Positions 56,958 through 64,000 of a stretch of 64,000 nt of DNA are shown piece by piece. Source of the stretch: Streptomyces chrestomyceticus JCM 4735 (GTDB lineage: Bacteria; Actinomycetota; Actinomycetes; Streptomycetales; Streptomycetaceae). Position 1 is the first letter of the stretch. Each line of letters starts with the position of its first letter. The stretch lies in assembly GCF_003865135.1 (NCBI RefSeq), contig NZ_BHZC01000001.1, forward strand, positions 6,634,001-6,698,000, read 5' to 3'. Under the pieces are notes generated by a model, which was not told the DNA's origin, did no database searches, and saw nothing but the letters and a program-made list of their open reading frames with translations. The translations under genes were made by a program, and so were the position numbers.

Positions 56958-57596
56958 CTACAGCCACCCGTTCTGGCGGGCGGTACGCGCCGCCTCCATA
57001 CGGTTGCGCGTGCCGGTCTTGCCGATGGCACCGGAGAGGTAGTTGCGCACCGTCGCCTGCGACAGGTGCAGCTTCCCCGCGATGTCGGCGACGGTCGCCC
57101 CGTCCACGGACGCGGTCAGCACATCGCGCTCACGCTGGGTCAGCGGATTGGGCCCCGCGCTGAGCGCGGCGGCGGCCAGCCCCGGATCGATGACCCGCTC
57201 CCCGGCCAGCACCCGCCGGATCGCCGCCGCCAGCTCCTCCACCGGCCCGTCCTTGACGAGGAAACCGGAGGCGCCCGCCTCCATCGCCCGCCGCAGGTAC
57301 CCGGGCCGGCCGAACGTCGTCACGATCAGCACCTTGCAGGACGGCAGCGCCTCCCGCAGCTCCGCCGCCGCGTCCAGCCCGCTGCGGCCCGGCAGCTCGA
57401 TGTCCAGCAGCGCGATGTCCGGCCGCGCCTCCAGCGCCGTCCGGACGATCTCGTCCCCGGCCGACACCTGGGCGACGACCTCCATGTCGTCCTCCAGGTT
57501 GAGCAGCAGCGCGAGCGCGCCCCGCATCATGCCCTGGTCCTCGGCGAGGAGGACCTTCACGCAGGGTGCGGCCTGCTCGCCGCCCGGGTCAGTCAT
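56958..57596 (-). CDS. NarL/LuxR-family response regulator (DesR-like)
   Basis: 212 residues. Receiver domain: CVKVLLAEDQGMMRGAL with the acidic pair, phosphoacceptor Asp in IALLDIELPG, Thr in IVTTFG, Lys in FLVKDG. C-terminal helix-turn-helix: PLTQRERDVLTASVDGATVADIA, KLHLSQATVRNYL. The matching histidine kinase lies at 59243-60574, separated by a condensation-fold gene, all on the same strand. Targets unknown. Confidence 0.92.
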   Translation of the reverse strand: MTDPGGEQAAPCVKVLLAEDQGMMRGALALLLNLEDDMEVVAQVSAGDEIVRTALEARPDIALLDIELPGRSGLDAAAELREALPSCKVLIVTTFGRPGYLRRAMEAGASGFLVKDGPVEELAAAIRRVLAGERVIDPGLAAAALSAGPNPLTQRERDVLTASVDGATVADIAGKLHLSQATVRNYLSGAIGKTGTRNRMEAARTARQNGWL

Positions 57597-57655
57597 GGGG
57601 CAAGCCTAGCCAGCGCGGAGGCGGGGCCTGGGCGCGGTGCGGTCCCGCGGCCGCG

Positions 57656-57684
57656 GCCGGGGCCCGTACGGAACGGGCCCCGGC
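57656..57684. terminator. Hairpin between the condensation-fold gene and the response regulator
   Basis: Perfect 12-base arms (57656-57667 and 57673-57684) with a 5-base loop. It follows the condensation-fold gene on the minus strand and precedes the regulator start, so the regulator may have its own promoter or receive only read-through. Confidence 0.7.
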
Positions 57685-57721
57685 CGACCGGTGCGGATCA
57701 GGGGAGTGAGGGCAGCAGGCG

Positions 57722-59125
57722 TCAGACGGGCGTCGCCGCGCCCTCCCGTGCCACCGAGAGGACGATCTCCCGCAGCCGCTCCACGTACAGCCGCAGGCTG
57801 CCGTACGCGGCGTCGGTGTCCGGGTAGCGGCCGGCGAACTGCAGGCCCTCGTGCAGCCTGGTGATCCACGCGCACACCTGGTCGCCGTACGAGACCCGGA
57901 TCAGCCCGTACGCCTTGAGGTCCTGCCACTGCGCGGAGCCGGGGACGCCGCGCGCGTCGACGAACGAGACGATCGAGTACAGGTCGGGGGAGGTGGGCCG
58001 GAAGTCCTCGCCCAGCAGCCGGAGGACCCGGGCGAGGGGGATCCGGGACAGCGACCGGTTCTCGCGCAGTGCGGTACGGACCATCTGCATCGCGGTGTCG
58101 AAGTCCGGCGCCTGCCCCACGGGCACCTCGATCGGCGCGCCGCCCACGTACCAGCCCACGGAGTCCGACCACTGGGACTTCGCCCGGGTGTGGAAGGGCA
58201 CGACGGTGCGGTACACCGGGTGGCCGCCGACGTCGCGGACGATGAGGCCGGTGGCCGCGAGGACGCCGATGAAGCTCCCGCCGTACGGGCGGCAGTACGC
58301 CTCGAAGGCGGCCGCCGCCGCGTCGTCCACCAGCATCTCGTGCAGGAACTTCTGCGTGGGCAGCGGGCCGCCGGGGTCGAGGCCGAGGTCCAGGGGGAAG
58401 TTCGGCAGCCTCCCGTCGCACTGGGCGATGAACTTCCGCCAGCGGGCGACGATCTCGTGGGTGTCGTCGACCTGGTCGGCGGTGCTGCGTTCGGTCGCGC
58501 AGAAGTCGACGTAGCTGGCGACGGGCGCCGTGTCCACGGTGCGGCGGTCGAGACCGGCCGCGTAGAGCTCGTGGATCTCGGCGGTGATCCGCTGGATGGA
58601 GTAGGCGTCGACATTGCTGTGGTCGAACGCCATGTAGACACTCGTACTGTCGTCCCGGACGACCGCGGTGAAGATGAAGTTCGGCCAGCTCAGCGCGTCC
58701 GCCGCGGTGTCGAAGCGATCCTGCAGATGCTGGGTCAGCGCCGCCGCGTCGGTGAACTCACCGACGTCCGTGCGGTGCAGCACGACGTCGTCGGCGTCGA
58801 GCGTGAACCGCTGCATCTCGTCGCCCGCCCAGCGGAAACCGCTGCGCAGCGTCTCGTGGCGGAGGGTCCAGGTCCGCAGCGCCTCTTGCAGGACGTCGAG
58901 GTCGGCTCTGCGCGGTATGTCGAAGGCGGTGCCGAGCCAGGTGGGGACGAACAGCCCGTCCTCGCGTACGGATCGTGCCGTGCGCACATGGGACTCCTGG
59001 ATGTACGCGGGCGGGCGTACGTCGTTCGGCAGGCTCATGGCGGCCTCGACGACCGCCGGGTGCAGCGTCCACTCCACGAGGCGTCCGGGCCGCACCTCGC
59101 ACCGCTGGATGTCGGTCATGCGCAC
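57722..59125 (-). CDS. Condensation-fold acyltransferase-like protein (PapA-like)
   Basis: 467 residues. The N-terminal half has the chloramphenicol-acetyltransferase-like fold of condensation domains; the active-site motif HHxxxDG appears as DHSNVDAYS, keeping the second His and the Asp (HxxxD, about residue 160-165) as in PapA-type acyltransferases. Later segments (DSVGWYVGGAPIEV, RYPDTDAAYGSL) fit the C-terminal half. It stands alone, with no adenylation or carrier domain nearby. GTG 59125 is preferred because GGAGA is well spaced; ATG 59119 is possible. It likely transfers an acyl group to an unknown acceptor. Confidence 0.8.
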   Translation of the reverse strand: MRMTDIQRCEVRPGRLVEWTLHPAVVEAAMSLPNDVRPPAYIQESHVRTARSVREDGLFVPTWLGTAFDIPRRADLDVLQEALRTWTLRHETLRSGFRWAGDEMQRFTLDADDVVLHRTDVGEFTDAAALTQHLQDRFDTAADALSWPNFIFTAVVRDDSTSVYMAFDHSNVDAYSIQRITAEIHELYAAGLDRRTVDTAPVASYVDFCATERSTADQVDDTHEIVARWRKFIAQCDGRLPNFPLDLGLDPGGPLPTQKFLHEMLVDDAAAAAFEAYCRPYGGSFIGVLAATGLIVRDVGGHPVYRTVVPFHTRAKSQWSDSVGWYVGGAPIEVPVGQAPDFDTAMQMVRTALRENRSLSRIPLARVLRLLGEDFRPTSPDLYSIVSFVDARGVPGSAQWQDLKAYGLIRVSYGDQVCAWITRLHEGLQFAGRYPDTDAAYGSLRLYVERLREIVLSVAREGAATPV

Positions 59126-59242
59126 AGGGGTTCTCCGTTCGTAGTCGCGGGAACTCAGCTAGAGGTTGTCCCGGACGGGGCGGGAGTTATCCCATGAGAG
59201 CGAAGTTGCACCGTGGGGCGGAACTGTGCGGTAAGGAACACG

Positions 59243-60574
59243 CTAGCGCCTCATCGGCTCCTCGCCGCCCAACGGCAGCTCCGCCACCAGTCGGAATCCC
59301 CGGCGGCCGTCCGGCCCGGTGTCCAGCGTGCCGCCGGCGGCCGCGAGGCGTTCGGTGAGGCCCTTGAGGCCGGTGCCGCCGGTGAGGGGAGGTGTGGCGG
59401 CCGGGGCGGGCCCGTGGCCGTCGTCGGTGACGGTGAGGCGGGCCCGGTCGCCGGCGGCGTCGGTGCGGACCTCGATCTCGCAGCGGGTCGCGCCGCTGTG
59501 CCGCACGGTGTTGGTGACACCTTCCCGGACGACCCAGCCCAGCAGCGCGCTCGCCTGCGGGGGGAGCGGCGGCCCGGACTGGCGTACGACGGGTTCGATG
59601 CCGGCGCCCTCCAGGGCGGACCGGGCGCGGTCCAACTCGGTGCTCAGACTGCCCTCGCGGTAGCCGGTGACCGCTTCGCGGATCTCGGTGAGCGCCTGGC
59701 GGCCCACCGCCTCGATGTCGGCGGTCTGGGCCAGCGCCGCGTCGAGGTCGCGCGGCGCCAGCCGCCGTACCGCCTCCGCCTTGACCACGATCACCGACAG
59801 GGTGTGGCCGAGCAGGTCGTGCAGGTCCCGGGAGAAGCGCAGGCGTTCCTTCTCCACGGCGGTGCGGGCCAGCTCCTGTCGGGTCGCGTCGAGCTGCTTG
59901 ACGGTGTCGAAGAGGCTCAGGACGGTCGCGGTGACCATGCCGGAGATGAAGGTGCCGTAGCCGATGGCGGCGGCCTCCCAGTGGTCGCCGACGAGCCGGC
60001 CCGCGATGGTGCCCGCGGAGCCGCTGAGGACGAACAGCAGGATGAAGTGGGGCTTGCCGCGGATCGCCCGGACCGCGCCGGAGGCCAGCGACAGGAGCGG
60101 GAAGAACAGCAGCCAGGCGTGGCCGAAGGTGAGGGAGATGGTGTAGGTGACGGCGGTCAGGGCGGCGAGCCCGTAGACGGGGACGCGGGAGTCGCGGTAG
60201 CGGGGGTTGAAGGCGGAGAAGACGACGAAGATGTACAGGGAGTTGAAGGCGAGCAGGCCGACGCCCGCCAGCCAGGTGTTCTGGGACTTGCCGCTGATGA
60301 TGTTGGACAGGGCGCCCATGCCCATCAGCAGCCACGGCAGGAAGGTGTAGGCGCGCGGACCTCTGCCCTTGGTGGAGTCGCTCCCGTCGCTCTCCCGTTC
60401 CCCGGCGCCCTGGTGCGGTTCGATGGGCACGTCGAGCAGGCCGGACCAGCCCGGCGCGGTGGGCTTACGGGTACGGCGCCGACCCCGCCCGCCACACGCG
60501 TCCTGCGCGTCCTGTGCCTCCAGGCCGCCCCGCCCGTCCTGGCCGCCCGCTTCGGTCTGCCGGTTCCTGCGCAC
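59243..60574 (-). CDS. Sensor histidine kinase (DesK-like, HisKA_3)
   Basis: 443 residues from GTG 60574. An 80-residue Arg/Gly-rich N-terminus precedes four to five membrane helices (FLPWLLMGMGALSNII; WLAGVGLLAFNSLYIFVVFSA; VYGLAALTAVTYTISLTF; GTFISGMVTATVLSLF). The phosphoacceptor His is in RFSRDLHDLLGHTLSVIVVK. ATPase boxes: REGVTNTVRHSGATR, VTDDGHGP, GTGLKGLTERLAAAGG. Partner of the regulator at 56958-57596. The signal is unknown; the membrane sensor resembles lipid/temperature-sensing kinases. Confidence 0.9.
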   Translation of the reverse strand: MRRNRQTEAGGQDGRGGLEAQDAQDACGGRGRRRTRKPTAPGWSGLLDVPIEPHQGAGERESDGSDSTKGRGPRAYTFLPWLLMGMGALSNIISGKSQNTWLAGVGLLAFNSLYIFVVFSAFNPRYRDSRVPVYGLAALTAVTYTISLTFGHAWLLFFPLLSLASGAVRAIRGKPHFILLFVLSGSAGTIAGRLVGDHWEAAAIGYGTFISGMVTATVLSLFDTVKQLDATRQELARTAVEKERLRFSRDLHDLLGHTLSVIVVKAEAVRRLAPRDLDAALAQTADIEAVGRQALTEIREAVTGYREGSLSTELDRARSALEGAGIEPVVRQSGPPLPPQASALLGWVVREGVTNTVRHSGATRCEIEVRTDAAGDRARLTVTDDGHGPAPAATPPLTGGTGLKGLTERLAAAGGTLDTGPDGRRGFRLVAELPLGGEEPMRR

Positions 60575-60940
60575 GTTCCGTACTGCCTCTTCCCTGTTCC
60601 GCGCCGCTGTCCGCGCTCTGCCCGCGACGCTACCGACGCCGCCGGCGGCCCCGGCAGGGGTGAATGTACGCGGTCGGTACCGACAAATGTCACAGAGCCG
60701 GGCGGGTGGGGGCGTCGCGCTCACCTGACGGGGCGTCAGGGGTTCCGGGCTTCCGCGGGATCGGCTATACATGGGAGCCGTCGGATAGAACGCGTTCTAG
60801 AACGGCGGGCCGGGCGCCGTGGCCGGCCTCGTACCACCGGACCGCCGACGCGACGGCCGACCGCAGGCGACCCCGGCACGGCCGACGGTGCGGACGGCCG
60901 GGCCGGGGTCTTCCCACCGTGGTGAAGGAGCAGCAGCCCC
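60575..60940. other. Divergent intergenic region before the MaoC operon
   Basis: 366 bases. The only clear element is the exact KstR-like box at 60786-60799. No gene-like frame with a ribosome site was found. Confidence 0.6.
60786..60799. promoter_or_regulatory. KstR-like operator box before the MaoC operon
   Basis: TAGAACGCGTTCTA is a perfect 14-bp palindrome and an exact match to TNNAACNNGTTNNA, the best in the window. It is 141 bases upstream of the MaoC ATG. Confidence 0.8.
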
Positions 60941-61807
60941 ATGCCCATCGACGCCGCCAAGGCCACCTCCGCCGAGCCGCGGACCACCGAACTCGCCTGG
61001 GAGCCGAAGGACGTCCTGCTCTACCACCTCGGTATCGGCGCCGGCGTGCCCGCCACCGACCCCGGCGAACTGCGCTACACCCTGGAGAGCAGGCTGCACG
61101 TCCTGCCCAGCTTCGCGACGGTGGCGGGCGGCGGCATGGCGCTGGCCGGCGGCCTGTCCGCGCCCGGCATCGAGGTGGACCTGGCCGCGGTCCTGCACGG
61201 CGGCCAGACCGTGACCGTGCACCGGCCGCTGCCCGTACGGGGCCGGGCCGTCCAGACGTCCACCGTGCCTGCCGTGTACGACAAGGGGAAGGCCGCGGTC
61301 ATCGTGCTGCGCTCCGAGGCGGCCGACGAGGACGGGCCGCTGTGGACGTGCGACACGCAGATCTTCGTCAAGGGGGAGGGCGGCTTCGGCGGGGAGCGGG
61401 GGCCGTCCAGCCGTCGGGAACTGCCCGGGCGCGCGCCGGACCGTACCGTCGAGCGGACCGTACGGGAGGACCAGGCCCTGCTCTACCGCCTGTCCGGCGA
61501 CTGGAACCCCCTGCACGCCGACCCCGAGTTCGCGAGGCTGGCGGGCTTCGACCGTCCGATCCTGCACGGGCTGTGCACCTACGGCATCACGCTGAAGGCG
61601 GTGGTGGACGAGGTGCTGGGCGGCGACGTGGCGCGCGTCACCGCGTACACCACCCGGTTCGCCGGGGTGGTCTTCCCCGGCGAGACGCTGCGCGTCCGTA
61701 TGTGGCGGGAGCCGGAGCGGGTCCTGGTGTCGGTCACGGCGGCCGGCCGGGAGGACGCGCCGGTCCTGGCGGACACGGTCGTCGACATCAGCCCGGAAGG
61801 TGTGTGA
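60941..61807 (+). CDS. MaoC-family enoyl-CoA hydratase (double hot-dog, Hsd4B/ChsH3-like)
   Basis: 288 residues, a two-domain hot-dog as in eukaryotic-type hydratase 2. The catalytic motif is in the C-terminal half: YRLSGDWNPLHADPEFA, GFDRPILHGLCTYG (Asp/His pair, about residues 182-215). N-terminal YHLGIGAGVPATDPGELRY matches mycobacterial Rv3538-type hydratases. It hydrates 2-enoyl-CoA to 3-hydroxyacyl-CoA, the step after the FadE reaction in side-chain beta-oxidation. First gene after the exact KstR-like box. Confidence 0.9.
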   Translation: MPIDAAKATSAEPRTTELAWEPKDVLLYHLGIGAGVPATDPGELRYTLESRLHVLPSFATVAGGGMALAGGLSAPGIEVDLAAVLHGGQTVTVHRPLPVRGRAVQTSTVPAVYDKGKAAVIVLRSEAADEDGPLWTCDTQIFVKGEGGFGGERGPSSRRELPGRAPDRTVERTVREDQALLYRLSGDWNPLHADPEFARLAGFDRPILHGLCTYGITLKAVVDEVLGGDVARVTAYTTRFAGVVFPGETLRVRMWREPERVLVSVTAAGREDAPVLADTVVDISPEGV

Positions 61808-61879
61808 CCCGGCCCGAGAAGGTCCGTCCTGTTCCGTCCCGACCCGATCCGCCCCGGCCGCCCGCGAAGGGAGCGCACC

Positions 61880-62965
61880 ATGCGCGCAGCGATTCAGCAC
61901 CAGACAGGGCAGGAGAAGCTGGAAGTCCTCGACGGCATCGAGGCGGTGGGGTTCGGGCCGGGCAAGGTCCGCGTCCGCATCCGGGCCACCGGGCTGTGCC
62001 ACTCCGACCTGTCCGCGATGAGCGGGGTGCTGCCGCAGCCCGCGCCCTTCGTCCCCGGCCACGAGGGCGCGGGCGAGATCGTGGAGGTGGGCGACGGCGT
62101 CGAGGGCCTGACGGCGGGGGACCGGGTGCTGATGTGCTGGCTGCCCGCCTGCGGTACGTGTCCGTCCTGCAAGCGCGGCCAGACCCACCTGTGCCTGGCC
62201 GGGTTCATGAACGCCGGCACCCCCAACTTCCGCCGCCCCGGCGCCACCCCGTCCGACGTCTTCGGCTTCGCGGGCACCGGCACCTTCGCGGAGGAGGTGG
62301 TGGTCGCCGCCAACTGCGCCGTCCCGATCCCGGACGACGTGCCGTACGAGATCGCGGCGCTGATCGGGTGCGGAGTGACGACGGGGCTGGGCGCCGCGAT
62401 GAACACCGCGCGGGTGGCGCCCGGCGCGTCGGTCGCGGTGATCGGCTGCGGCGGCGTCGGCATCTCGGCCGTACAGGGCGCGCGGGTGTGCGGCGCCGCG
62501 CAGATCGTCGCGGTGGACCCGGTGGCCGCGCGCCGCGAGGCGGCGCTGCGTTTCGGCGCCACGGAAGCGGTCGCCCCCGAGGAACTGGCCGACGCCGGAC
62601 AGCGGATCACCGCGGGCGAGGGCTTCGACTACGTCTTCGAGGTCGTCGGCAGGTCCGCCACCGCCCGCACCGCGTACGAGACGACCCGGCGCGGCGGCAC
62701 GCTCTGCGTGGTCGGCGCGGGGGCGATGGACGACCACTTCCAGGTCAACATGTTCGAGCTGTTCTTCGACGAGAAGCGCATCCTGCCGTCGCTGTACGGG
62801 GGCGGGGACGTGCTGCGCTCGTACGAGCAGGTCATCGCGCTGTGGCGGGCGGGCCGGATCGACCTGGAGGGCCTGATCACCCACCGGGTCCGGCTCCCGG
62901 AGATCAACGAGGCGCTGGAGCAGATGCGTACCGGGACGGCCCTGCGGACGTGCATCGAGATGTGA
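61880..62965 (+). CDS. Zinc-dependent alcohol dehydrogenase
   Basis: 361 residues. Catalytic zinc ligands in GLCHSDLSA and GHEGAGEIVEVGDGV; structural zinc cysteines in CGTCPSCKRGQTHLC; NAD-binding VIGCGGVGISAVQGA with a following VDPVAARR. It resembles the class of long-chain ADHs linked to sterol or prenyl alcohol oxidation in mycobacteria. In this operon it could oxidise the C26 alcohol formed by CYP125. That substrate is inferred from context. Confidence 0.9.
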   Translation: MRAAIQHQTGQEKLEVLDGIEAVGFGPGKVRVRIRATGLCHSDLSAMSGVLPQPAPFVPGHEGAGEIVEVGDGVEGLTAGDRVLMCWLPACGTCPSCKRGQTHLCLAGFMNAGTPNFRRPGATPSDVFGFAGTGTFAEEVVVAANCAVPIPDDVPYEIAALIGCGVTTGLGAAMNTARVAPGASVAVIGCGGVGISAVQGARVCGAAQIVAVDPVAARREAALRFGATEAVAPEELADAGQRITAGEGFDYVFEVVGRSATARTAYETTRRGGTLCVVGAGAMDDHFQVNMFELFFDEKRILPSLYGGGDVLRSYEQVIALWRAGRIDLEGLITHRVRLPEINEALEQMRTGTALRTCIEM

Positions 62966-63042
62966 GCCGGCCGCCGGGGCGGGACGGCGCGTCCCCGGCG
63001 TACGAACGGCGTGCCCCCGACGAACGAGAGGAAGCCGAGAAC

Positions 63043-63995
63043 GTGACTGCTCCCACCGAACGGCCGCTCGACGGCCTGACCGCGATCGTCACCGGGGCGG
63101 GCCGCGGCCTGGGCCGGGCGGAGGCGCTGGAACTCGCCCGGCTCGGCGCGGCCGTCGTCGTCAACGACTACGGGCAGCCCGGCCGCGACGGCTCCGGCGC
63201 CGCGTCGGCGGACCCGGCCGAGGAGACCGCGGCCGAGATCCGCGCGGCGGGCGGCGAGGCCGTCGCGCACGCCGGCGACGTCGCCGACCACGCGACGGCC
63301 CGCGGCCTGGTCCAGCAGGCCGTGGACCGCTGGGGCAAGCTGGACGTCCTGGTCAACAACGCGGGCATCCTTCGCGACCGGATGGTGTTCTCCATGACGG
63401 AGGACGAGTGGGACTCGGTGATCCGCGTCCACCTCAAGGGCCACTTCAACACCACGCGCTTCGCCGCCGCCCACTGGCGCGAACGGTCCAAGGCCGCCGG
63501 TGAAGCCGTGTACGGGCGGATCGTCAACACCTCGTCCGAGGCGTTCCTCGCGGGCTCGGCGGGCCAGCCCAACTACGCGGCGGCCAAGGGCGGCATCGTC
63601 GGCCTCACCACCTCCTCGGCGCTCGCCCTGGCCAAGTACGGGGTCACCGTCAACGCCATCTGCCCGCGCGCCCGTACCCGGATGACCGAGGACGTCTTCG
63701 CCGGGTTCGAGGTGCCGGGGACGGGGCTCTCGACGCGCTGGCCCCCGAACACGTCGCGCCCCTCGTCGGCTACCTGGCCTCGCCCGCCGCGGCGCGGGTC
63801 AACGGGCAGTTGCTCGTGGTGCACGGCGGCATGGTCGCGGTGGTCGAACGGCCCAAGGTGGCGGCGCAGTTCGACACCGCGAAGGACGCCTTCACGTACG
63901 CGGAGCTGGACGGCGTCCTGACGCCGTACTACGCGGAGCGCCCGCCGCACGAGACGTTCGCGGCGGCGGAGGTGCTCGGCCTCAAGCGGAGGTGA
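63043..63995 (+). CDS. SDR 3-hydroxyacyl-CoA dehydrogenase (Hsd4A/17beta-HSD4-like) with apparent frameshift
   Basis: About 317 residues after correction, from GTG 63043 with GAGAGGAAG upstream. SDR features: IVTGAGRGLGRAEALEL, VVVNDYG, LVNNAGILRDRM, IVNTSSEAFL and YAAAK. The long NDYG...DPAEETAAEI insert is typical of multifunctional-enzyme-type hydroxyacyl-CoA dehydrogenases. The frame is lost after FAGFEVPG at a GGGG run (63723-63726). One inserted base restores ALDALAPEHVAPLVGYLAS and continues to LGLKRR with a stop at 63995. It would oxidise the 3-hydroxyacyl-CoA made by the MaoC hydratase. Confidence 0.87.
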
Positions 63996-64000
63996 ATCCT

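Overview
The window looks like a stretch of a Streptomyces or close-relative chromosome. It is very GC-rich, uses GTG and TTG starts and ATGA/GTGA overlaps freely, and carries a SapB-type (ram/amf) lanthipeptide locus, a second ctaD, DUF6230/DUF6114 envelope genes and F420/mycothiol-type enzymes. No tRNA, rRNA, CRISPR array, insertion sequence or phage module was seen.

Layout. 1-7.5 kb: the start-proximal part of a peptidoglycan-binding membrane protein, an MFS exporter fused to a MarR-like domain, a GNAT acetyltransferase, two coupled paralogous proteins of unknown role, and small enzymes. 7.5-15.3 kb: an MHS transporter, a secreted SOD-like protein, an aldo/keto reductase, an ECF sigma factor read through into a CU044_5270-type protein, and ctaD with a small membrane partner. 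15.3-17.7 kb: a DUF6230-DUF6114-secreted protein operon. 17.7-21.5 kb: divergent CYP125-like P450 and FadA5-like thiolase genes, then DinB and RidA proteins. 21.6-28.8 kb: a secreted lytic-transglycosylase-like protein and a five-gene ECF transporter operon behind a cobalamin riboswitch. 28.8-31.9 kb: an MBL hydrolase divergent from aldehyde dehydrogenase and ferredoxin. 32-39.1 kb: class III lanthipeptide locus (lanKC, AmfS/RamS-like precursor, two ABC exporters, RamR-like regulator). 39.2-43.5 kb: a KstR-like TetR regulator divergent from a glycosyltransferase/methyltransferase/alpha-barrel operon. 43.6-49 kb: assorted envelope and redox genes. 49.2-52.7 kb: fused acyl-CoA dehydrogenase and SCP-x thiolase. 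52.8-60.6 kb: VanZ protein with a TTA-rich upstream ORF, MFS exporter, SDR, gcvH, and a two-component system flanking a condensation-fold protein. 60.9-64 kb: MaoC hydratase, Zn alcohol dehydrogenase and SDR.

The main unifying signal is a set of six 14-bp boxes matching TNNAACNNGTTNNA (the KstR operator of mycobacteria and rhodococci), three exact and three with one mismatch. All lie in intergenic regions, in front of CYP125, FadA5, the ALDH-ferredoxin pair, the glycosyltransferase operon, the fused acyl-CoA dehydrogenase-thiolase pair and the MaoC operon. With the kstR-like gene inside the window, this describes a dispersed sterol side-chain degradation regulon; no ring-cleavage genes are present here.

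A second coherent system is the riboswitch-controlled ECF operon, whose first gene encodes a secreted, membrane-anchored alpha/alpha-barrel protein with the transcobalamin fold class, suggesting cobalamin capture and uptake. Three genes (thiolase, RamB-like exporter, terminal SDR) show a clean one-base-deletion frameshift beside G/C runs, so sequence error should be excluded before these are called mutations.
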